Below, piece by piece: positions 56,298 to 64,000 of a stretch of DNA of 64,000 bases. Source of the DNA: Cryptomeria japonica. Lineage: Eukaryota > Streptophyta > Pinopsida > Cupressales > Cupressaceae. Under the pieces are notes generated by a model. The model was not told the origin of the DNA and did not search any database. It saw nothing but the letters and a program-made list of their open reading frames with translations. The stretch covers positions 185,204,115 through 185,268,114 of the forward strand of contig NC_081413.1 of NCBI RefSeq assembly GCF_030272615.1, in the 5' to 3' direction. The position numbers and the translations under genes are program-made. The stretch's first letter is position 1. Every line of letters starts with the position of its first letter.

Positions 56298-57420
56298 CTA
56301 GAATATATAGTATGACTTTGGATATGAAACTAATGGAAATTTGATAAGTAGTAACACCTCATCCTGCCCAACAACCAACACACTATGATGGGTCGGCTTG
56401 GAGTCTAAACCTAAACAAAATCCCTCCAAATCATCCCAAAATGAGTCCTCTTGAAGCTCTTCTTCACTTTTTAGTAAAATGGGAATAATTTGGGCAATGT
56501 TGCAACTCTCTTGGAGGTCTATTAAATCTAAGATAGGAACAACCTTGAGATCTTCCATTGCTCCATACTCATCATGATTTTGTTCTTGGACCTTCAACAG
56601 AGGTTCCTGTATGCACACCATTGGTTTGGGTGAAGAGAGATCATTCTCTTCATCCTTAATGAAGGAGGAAAGATGGTCAGAAGAGATAACCAAATCCTCA
56701 TCCTTATTGCAATTTTTTTCTTGAATGGTGACTTGTTGTTGCAATTGGTCATTTTTGGCCCTTCCTACAACATCATAGATTCCATTATGTTGTCCTCATT
56801 ATCAGTAGGCCGCTTACTAAAGTTGTGAGGAATATTACCATCCACCCTCCACATAATAGGTCCATGCTTGCAAAGGCGTATCTCATAAAGAAAAGGGCAT
56901 TGAGGAGGCTGAATGATAGGCTATTTTATATCCATCATTGGCATCTCCATGAATCTTGGGATATTCAAATTAGAGATCTCCTGAGTAGGCTCATTTGAAG
57001 TATAAGGAGTAGGCTGGATCTCATGAATGGGCTACTCATAAAAGTGAATTTGTTCAAGGACAAGCTCCTCAAAAGATTTAGGAGGTCTCCCTTGCTTGAA
57101 ACTTGGAATTTTAAATCTAGGAGACCTAGGGGCAAAAGCTTCCTCTTGCACACGTTGCAACTCCATGGTTGCTAACTACACAATTTCCTATTTCCTAGCA
57201 GAAGAAAGTCTCTTTGCAATGAATTCTTCATGTTGTTTTTGAGCCTCAAACTCATGTTGTTGCTATTGATAAAATGTCTCCTCTTTCTATTGATCCCATA
57301 CTTGTTGTTTTACTTCATCAAGTTGTCTTCTGAAATTTAATATCATATCTCTTATTTCACAACTTGCCTCTGACACCATAGTCTTTGCAAGGAGGCCCAT
57401 CTCACTTTTATGAGGTCAAT
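56298..57420 (-). pseudogene. Unknown retroelement-type coding remnant
   Basis: On the minus strand 57400-57170 reads as a glutamine and glutamate-rich helical segment. This is followed by a P-rich stretch with 'FKQGRPPKSFEELVLEQIHFYE' characteristics near 57120-57040 and an acidic open frame at 56744-56298. Stops and shifts separate the parts. I recognise no domain. A gag of a gypsy-like element is possible. Confidence 0.35.
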
Positions 57421-57430
57421 TGGGTTGATA

Positions 57431-58250
57431 CACTAGTACATTTGGAGCAGTTTTCCAATGAGCGTTTTTTATGAGCTATGGGATTTCTGTTGTTTTGTCG
57501 GATTAATTTGTTTTTTTTCAAAAATTACCCCGTGTTCGTCGGAATTCTGATGTGTTAAAATTTCACGTTGGAATTCAGACGAAAAACTGACGAACATTTT
57601 CGATCGGCTATGGGATTTATTTTTCTTTGTTGGATTTTTTATTGTTTTTTAAAGTATACCTCATGTTCATCGGAATTTGGACATGTTGAAATTACACATC
57701 GGCATCCCGACGAACATGGATTTTACCTGTTGATCGACATATGTTGGTTTGATGATTTTCACAACCTCTTGACTTCTTCTTACTCATCGGGATAACATAA
57801 GTCGATGACCTCTCTTCATGCTGATCGGTGCGAGTTATCCCACTAGTCTCATTGAGCATTGGGATAACTTAAAATGTGTTCAGGCGATGGGCATAATTTC
57901 CCTGATGTCTTTTCCCTTGACGTAGCTCCTCCCGATACGTTATGTCTCCTAAGCATAAGCTTTGACCCTTTATCGCCATAACCTTTTCCGATGTGTTTTA
58001 CTTTTTCAGGTGTCCAGTGGGATAAATCTTACCAATAGCATCATCGGCTATTGAGAATACAAGATTTCTCCATTGCCACTAGTGTACGATCTACTGATGG
58101 ACTTTATAAGCATATTCTATCCCCATCACATGCTTCTACTTGTGTGTTACCATTGGGTTTACTTTTGTCGATAGTGCAGATTTCATATTTCATGTTGGAA
58201 ATCTGACGAACTCGTGGTATTTTTCAAAAAAAAAGTAATTACGTGCCATC
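57431..58250. mobile_element. CACTA-like DNA transposon end (non-autonomous, right end unclear)
   Basis: It begins CACTAGTACATTTGG after ATA. The subterminal block with 'gtgttcgtcgg' near 57533 recurs in inverted form near 58200 ('gacgaactcgtgg' followed by ttttcaaaaaaa). Short repeats such as gacgaacat and catcggaat are scattered inside, as in CACTA subterminal regions. The matching right terminus was not found, so the element may be truncated near 58250. No transposase frame is present. Confidence 0.5.
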
Positions 58251-58263
58251 ATTATATGTGGGC

Positions 58264-59450
58264 TCAGGGTGCAAAAATTGAGAGGAACCGGGCACAATTG
58301 TTGTAGATAGATGCTCGGTAGCAACTGTACAAGAGGTTGGTCCTTTCTTTCTTGTCATCAAGATTTTTTTGCAAGTTCTTTTGCTTTCCTTTCATTCTCT
58401 TATTCACTTTGTTTAATGGTATCGACTTCGGAAAATAATGGATCCTCAACCTCCTTGACCTCTCCATTTTGCTACCAGTTATAAAGACAAGTCAGTGGAC
58501 ATACCAATCTCCCTAGTTATGATTCACTATCTTTCTATCATCAATATATTTAGGTCTTAAAAATATTTAATATAATTTGAGATTGATCCATCACAACGAA
58601 ATCCATACATTTGATAAATTGTCTTTACAATCCATTCCTCAAATTTGATATAATTTGATCTTGTGTAACAAGAATCCCAAACAGAAGTCCATAATTGAAT
58701 AGGTTGATCCTCGCCTTGGTTGTTTCTGACGTTAAGCCTCAATCCCTCAGGCCACATACCCCTTAAAACATCCATATAATAAGATTAAATGCATCAATAA
58801 TGAGTAAAACTTAAAATTAGGGCATAATTGTTGCAGATAGATGCTCAGTAGCAACTGTACAAGGGGTTGCTCCTTTTGTTCTTGTCATCAAGATTTTTTT
58901 GCAAGTTCTTTTGCTTTCCTTGCATTCTCTTGTTCACTTTGTTTAATGGTATCCTCTTTGGAAAATAATAATTCCTCAACCTCCTTAACCTCTCCATTCT
59001 ATGGCTTCTAGTCATAAAGACAAGTCGCTTCATAGCTTCTAGAGGGGTTAGCAATTCTTTGCGCTTGTAAACCCTTCCAACCCTCAAAATGGCCCTTTGT
59101 ATGGAAGTAGCTTTTCTAGGTCCAAGGACATCTACAAATTGTAGAAGAGAAAATATCCATTAATTTGATGCTGCTAGGTTTATGTCAGTACCAACTTGGT
59201 TGGTTACTATAACCATTACCTATTCGACAACTTCATACTTGTCATCTAGACTAAGGAAATGTTCTAGTGAATGAAGCTTCAATGATAATATCTCTTTGCC
59301 AGGACCACATAATGTTGCAACCATGGCCAATGGATTCAAAATATACCAACCAAGAGCCATAGCACGCCTCACAATCCTATAAATTTTTCTGTACACATTG
59401 AATTCACCATCATAAAACACAAGGTGAAATGATTCCTAATGGATATTGGT
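58264..59450 (-). pseudogene. Unknown retroelement ORF 'H', copy 1
   Basis: Minus-strand pieces 59420-59220, 59087-58845, 58775-58557 and 58467-58264 read as parts of a protein with 'QLWTSVWDSCY....FEEWIVK...YGFRCDGSIS' text, which recurs at 60130-60394 and 63330-63707. A segment of about 175 bases is present twice in direct orientation (58300-58475 and 58822-59000). No known domain is recognised. Confidence 0.45.
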
Positions 59451-60076
59451 TCTATAATGTAGAATCATTTTATGTTGGAGGCTTGAAATATGAATAATTT
59501 ATCTCATTTTATTTGTTAGTTGCGTATTTTGTTACGGGTTAATAGAAATTTGGGTATTGTATAGAACTTTAAAATAAAGTAGAATCTAATCAAATACTAT
59601 ATTTCATTTGATGTTATCAAGAATTTTGACTAGTTTTCTTCATAATGTGTATCTTGTATAGTTTATCTTAATATTGTCTTTCTTGTATCCTTTAGCATTT
59701 TTGGAAGAATTCTCATAACTTTCATTTGAACCATTGGATATTTCTATAAATTGGAGGATAAGTTTGTAACAATGATATCAAAAGACTGACCAGGGTGATT
59801 GGCTTCATTACAAAGTAAGGGAAGACTTTGTCATTTTTGTCTTCCTCAAAGTATGGTTGGTGTCTATTAAGTTGTTATCTTGTAAGGGTGTTTTGAAGAT
59901 TGAGAAGAGGCTTTTGATGGGTATTAATCCCATTTTTGTCAAGTATGCCTGATTGGAATTGAATGTTTCCAAGGTTTATGTGCATTAGAGGGTAAATGAT
60001 TCCTGATATTAAATAATTACTGAAAATTTTGAATTTCTTTCTTGTAAATGAATGCTTTAAATAAAAGGTTACTTTA
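59451..60076. other. No gene seen
   Basis: This is AT-rich sequence without frames. A direct repeat copy (about 60018-60122) begins here. Confidence 0.4.
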
Positions 60077-60737
60077 TTATAAGTATGATTTCTTAATTGA
60101 GATTACTCTAAAAACACCCGATTCCTCAAATTTGATATAATTTGATCTTGTGCGATGAGAATCCCAAACAAAAGTCCATAATTGAATAGATTGATCCTCC
60201 CCTTTCTTGTTTCTAATGTTAAGCCTCAATTCCTTGAGCCACATACCCCTAAAATATCCATAGAATAAGATTAAATGCATCAATAATGAGTAAAACTTAA
60301 AATTAGGGCAACTATTATCCCCGAGGCTCAAAAAAACCTCATGCAATATCTCCACCAAATATGACTTATAATCAAATGGCCTAGGTTCATACATTTGAAT
60401 GTCTGAAGCTAAAACTTGTTGATTCCCAAAACCATAGATTGGAAATCAAAGAGGTTTGCCATTTCTTTTAATTACTTCTATCACTTTATCAAATTCTCCG
60501 ACGCTTAAGGCTTCAAATCCAAATATGATGATAAAAATCTTTTCTATAGCAAATTTTAAGACTTAGTGATCTCTCAAGATGGCAAATGGCTCTCAAGAAC
60601 AATTAGATTATAATTTTTACTTATTGAAAATTTTGAGTTTCTTACTTGTAAATGGATTCCTTATATAAAAGGTTATTTTGTGTTTAATTTATAAGTATGA
60701 TTTCTTAATTGAGATTTCTCTTAAAAATATCTGATTA
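60018..60737. repeat. Pair of direct repeats flanking an ORF H fragment
   Basis: About 105 bases at 60018-60122 recur at 60625-60737 with small changes (shared 'aagtatgatttcttaattga'). They frame the ORF H fragment 60077-60394. Confidence 0.6.
60077..60394 (-). pseudogene. Unknown retroelement ORF 'H', copy 2 fragment
   Basis: This is a 106-codon frame with 'KFYS.L.H..LFYG.FRGMW.KEL..N.RN..GE.Q..QLWT..WDS' text, collinear with copies 1 and 3. It is truncated on both sides. The function is unknown. Confidence 0.5.
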
Positions 60738-61561
60738 AATTATCTTTAAATCAATAGAAAACCAGTGTCTTTATCCCTTATCGATTTCTTATCAATTCAA
60801 TTGAAAAATTCTATGTATAACCCTGGAGACAGTCTTATTAAACTTGTTTTTTAAAACAAGACCATCACTTCAAAGGAATCTACATGAATTATAATTCAAA
60901 TGTAATATTGCATTTAGTCTTATTGAATTTAACTTTGCTTTGAAAGACCAATAAGACAATGTGAAGTTTGACAACCAATCCTGCAAACTGAAACCTAATT
61001 CAAATTATAATAACATGAGATAGCACATTGAAACAATCTAATTGAATAGATTTATCATAGGGAACTAATCGAACAATTGAAAAGATAGATACCATCGAAG
61101 ATATAGAATATGTGATCTTTATATTGAAATAAGCATAAGATAATCAATTGGCTTCAGTATAGCGTAATGTCATTTGCCTATTTTGGCATTTCTAGAAAAC
61201 AAACTTCAAAAAGGACTTGCATAAAATACATCTTGCACGGAATGATCATGAATGTCTTCTCATTAAAAGGATCCCATATAAATAGATGAGGATTCAATTC
61301 CAAAATAAAAGGGCACACCCTTTCATTTGGAATTAAACTAAGATAGACTTAAACTCTTAACTAAAAACTAACTGACTAAAACTAACTTAACTACTAGACA
61401 TATTACATAAAAGCATTGAAGATAACATTTGGAAATATTTGAAAATAATTTCAATCCCCAAGTATCTCGCCACATTTCTGAATATGCTCCAAGTACTTTT
61501 CTGATTTGTAGGTGTCTGCATCATGGATTAGGTCCCTGACAACAATCTCCCATGTGACAAA
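60395..61561. other. No gene seen
   Basis: This is AT-rich sequence between ORF H copies, with only short broken frames. The end of ORF H copy 3 may reach to about 61430. Confidence 0.4.
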
Positions 61562-64000
61562 TTATTCCATCTGTGTAATTGTTTCCTTCAAATCAATTCC
61601 ATCTGATTGGGCAGCATTAAGGGCAGCACTAAGTAGATTTTGGCATTCTAAAATCCACTTGTCTTTATCCTTGACTTCTCCCCTATGATTAGTTAGCACT
61701 GGGATACCATGCTCGACTATGTCTTTACATTCATCATATTCAGTTTGTAACTCTGCATCAAATTTTCCATGTTTTGCAAGGATCCTTTTTATCTTCTCAA
61801 TTTCTTTAGCATCTATCCTTTCCAAAGTCTTGTCATGTAGTTTGGTTCCCAATCTGTTCTTTCTCCTATTATGTGATATAGCATTGTCCATATCCTTTTG
61901 AAAAACAACCCAGAACTCTTCCAAATATCCTTTCAAATTTTTAAATCTTTTATTCAATAGAAATGAGGCAGTATCAACTCTTACATTCTGCATTTGTTTA
62001 AGAATTCTCTGATTTCTTTTTGCAACTCTTCACATTTCTTTTTCCATTTCAAATTATAAGGGGAAAGTATCATTTGCATAGATTGTCCACTTCTTCTTAT
62101 GGTTTCCTCATACAATCCTTTGTGTTGATCTCTTTCCCTTACTGTTCTAATTATTTGTGCTCTATTAAACTTCAAAATGTCGATTCCAATGTCTACTGAA
62201 ACAATGGGATCAATTTCCCCAACTTTCAATTTCATCATATGGCCAAATGCTTTATCCACATCAACAATTTTATTCCTTTAGGATAAAATTCCCATAGCAG
62301 TAAGGCTTCCTCATCTTGGTCAAACCTAGATCCAATAAACACATCATTTACTCCTTGAATGTCCAATTTGAAATCCTTGTTGTCAGAGTGTAATAGACTG
62401 TCAAAAATAAAAGATGCACTCAAATCCCATCCCGGAAACATAATTACTCCAACTTTTGCAAGTAATTGCCTCCCTTTTGGGGGAGTCATTGCAACCAAAT
62501 CTACTTCTATATCCTCCTTTAACCTTTTCAACAACTCTGCTTCATTTTTAGGTGTTATATGTGGGATAGATTCCCTCAACCTTTTGCCTTTGAAATTATA
62601 AAGAAAAGATTTAAATTCTTTAGATTTCACAAATACATCATCTGCTACAAAAGTAGAATGTTCTTCTAATCTTGAATCTGCACGAGTCTCCATCTTAGTC
62701 ACAATTTCCTCATTTTTATTTGGTTCATCTTCTTGTTCCTTTTCTCAATATCTAGAAACAACTTCATGCTCATCTGGTTCACTTTTTGACATCTCTTCTT
62801 TTGTCTCCATTTCCATCAACCTTTGTTTATTTTCTTCCAACTCTCTATTCAAATTATCAATTACCTCTTTTTCTTTTGCATCTTCCATATTTTTGAAGAT
62901 GTCTTTAGCTTCCAAACTCAAGTGCAAATAATCTCCTAGATTTTTTCTTTTCTTACAGGAGTGGATGTACCCCTCTGGATCATAGTTTTTTCTTGCAATA
63001 TGTTCAAACAAATTATACTCCTCCATTAAATTTCTATCAATGATTTAATATGCCTTTGTAGAAACAATAGTTAAATCTCCTAAACTAAGAGTTCTAGGCA
63101 AGAAAGTCTGCTTATGTTGATCTCCAAAGTGTTTATCATTTGAGACACTTAATTGTCATACAATCTCCAAATATGCTATTCTATCAGGAACACATTTTTG
63201 TAACATGTATGGGATTCCTTCAAATCCATAGATCCTAAAACAAGTAAAGTTCTAGTGCACGTACCAATCTCTCCAATTATGATTCACAATTTGCCTATCA
63301 TCAAAATCTTTCGGCCTTAAAAATGCCTTAATCTCATTTGAAATTGTTCCATCACAAGGAAATCTGTACATCCTGTTTAATGGTTTCACTATCCACTCTT
63401 CAAATTTTATGTAGTTTGATTTCACCTAACAAGAGTCCCAAATAGAAGTCCATAATTGAACCGGTTGTTCCTCCCCTTCCCTATTTCTGGTATTAAGCAC
63501 TAACTCCTTGGGCCACATACCCCTGAAACGTCCATAGAATAATACTAAATGTATCAAAAATGAATAAAACTTGAGATTAGGGCTTTTGTTATCCCTAAGG
63601 TTCAGGAAACCCTCATGTAACTTTTCTACCAAATAAGAGGCATAACCAAATGGTCTGGGCTCATACATTTGGATATCTGAGGCTAAGACTAACAACCCAG
63701 TACTCATTAGATTAGGAACATCAACTCCTCCTAACTACCCACATGACATATAAGTATATTGTAGGTAATGTCTAAATAACTCAATGTTGAATGGTGGCCT
63801 ATCCTATTTTGTCAGTATACCTACCTCCTTCTTATGGATATCTAACTTCCACCCAGTATATGTTGTATCTATTCTGAGGTATTCTTCTTCCAACTTTCTG
63901 AAAGACAAGGGTTTATCTAGGTTGGGATCTAGGTTAAATACTTCATTCAGTGTACCAACAAAAAACCTAATAAAGGCATCTCCATTAGGGGCCTGAATAT
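61562..64000 (-). pseudogene. Unknown retroelement ORF 'H', copy 3 (continues past window)
   Basis: This is the longest copy. Minus-strand segments run from the window edge through 63707-63426, 63026-62745, 62702-62235 and 62259-61981 to 61993-61562, with only a few stops and shifts. Order of parts: an N-terminal conserved block with aromatic and proline residues and the 'PVQLWTSIWDSC' box; then an E/K-rich helix (near 62900-62780); then a middle domain with 'WDLSASFIFDSLLH' text (near 62440); then a basic, helical C-terminus. About 800 codons are visible. I recognise no catalytic motif. Three copies in 6 kb indicate a repeated element rather than a host gene. Confidence 0.55.

Noticed and set aside
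1-64000. Search for a host gene with introns
   Set aside because: No exon-like run with plant protein similarity apart from retroelement proteins was recognised on either strand.

Overview
This window reads as heterochromatic, repeat-only DNA from a large land-plant genome. I see no host gene, tRNA, rRNA or CRISPR array. The evidence is a dense nest of decayed LTR retrotransposons that use plant initiator tRNA-Met primer sites, plus a TRIM, an inverted-repeat element and a CACTA-like end. The deep nesting and very large intergenic repeats would suit a gymnosperm or a similarly large angiosperm genome, but the sequence does not settle the species.

Layout. Positions 1-36230 form one nested stack that can be read from target-site duplications (TSDs). 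A Ty3/gypsy element (pol at 33969-36230, its left part outside the window) was hit by a Ty1/copia element 'C' (pol remnant 16589-17502, 3' LTR 18179-33968). C was hit twice. A pol-less element 'A-outer' (1-16588) lies in its reverse transcriptase, and a pol-less element 'B' (18438-32320, TSD AAAAG) lies in its LTR. A-outer was then hit in its gag by a younger copy of its own family, 'A-inner' (1845-14332, TSD TCTTC). A-inner was in turn hit by a 4.8 kb LTR-like insertion (4703-9493). B's 3' LTR was hit by copia element 'D' (19143-26268, TSD ATTAC). A small complete TRIM sits at 17778-18143. To the right are copia element 'E' (38392-44732, no integrase), fragments of unknown retroelement ORFs, a 1.17 kb inverted-repeat element (48132-49305), copia element 'F' (50955 into the gap), a 500-N gap, a third pol-less family 'G' (52821 to about 56290), a CACTA-like end (57431) and three copies of an unknown retroelement ORF on the minus strand up to 64000.

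The most interesting content is the shared architecture of A, B and G. Each runs LTR, tRNA-iMet primer site, a coiled-coil plus multi-zinc-knuckle gag-like ORF1, a spacer, then a second sense ORF ('ORF2') with a conserved N-terminal domain. In A and B, where the whole ORF2 can be followed, it is about 1,050 codons long, carries basic NLS-like tracts and ends in a charged or helical C-terminus. No protease, integrase, reverse transcriptase or RNase H is seen in any of them. They resemble TR-GAG non-autonomous elements but carry an extra conserved protein I do not recognise. Their primer site, U5 end, polypurine tract and U3 motif match those of the copia elements D, E and F, which suggests (inference) that copia machinery mobilised them. 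All copies here are broken by stops and frameshifts; many stops in D, E and the A family look like CAG-to-TAG changes expected from decay of methylated cytosines.
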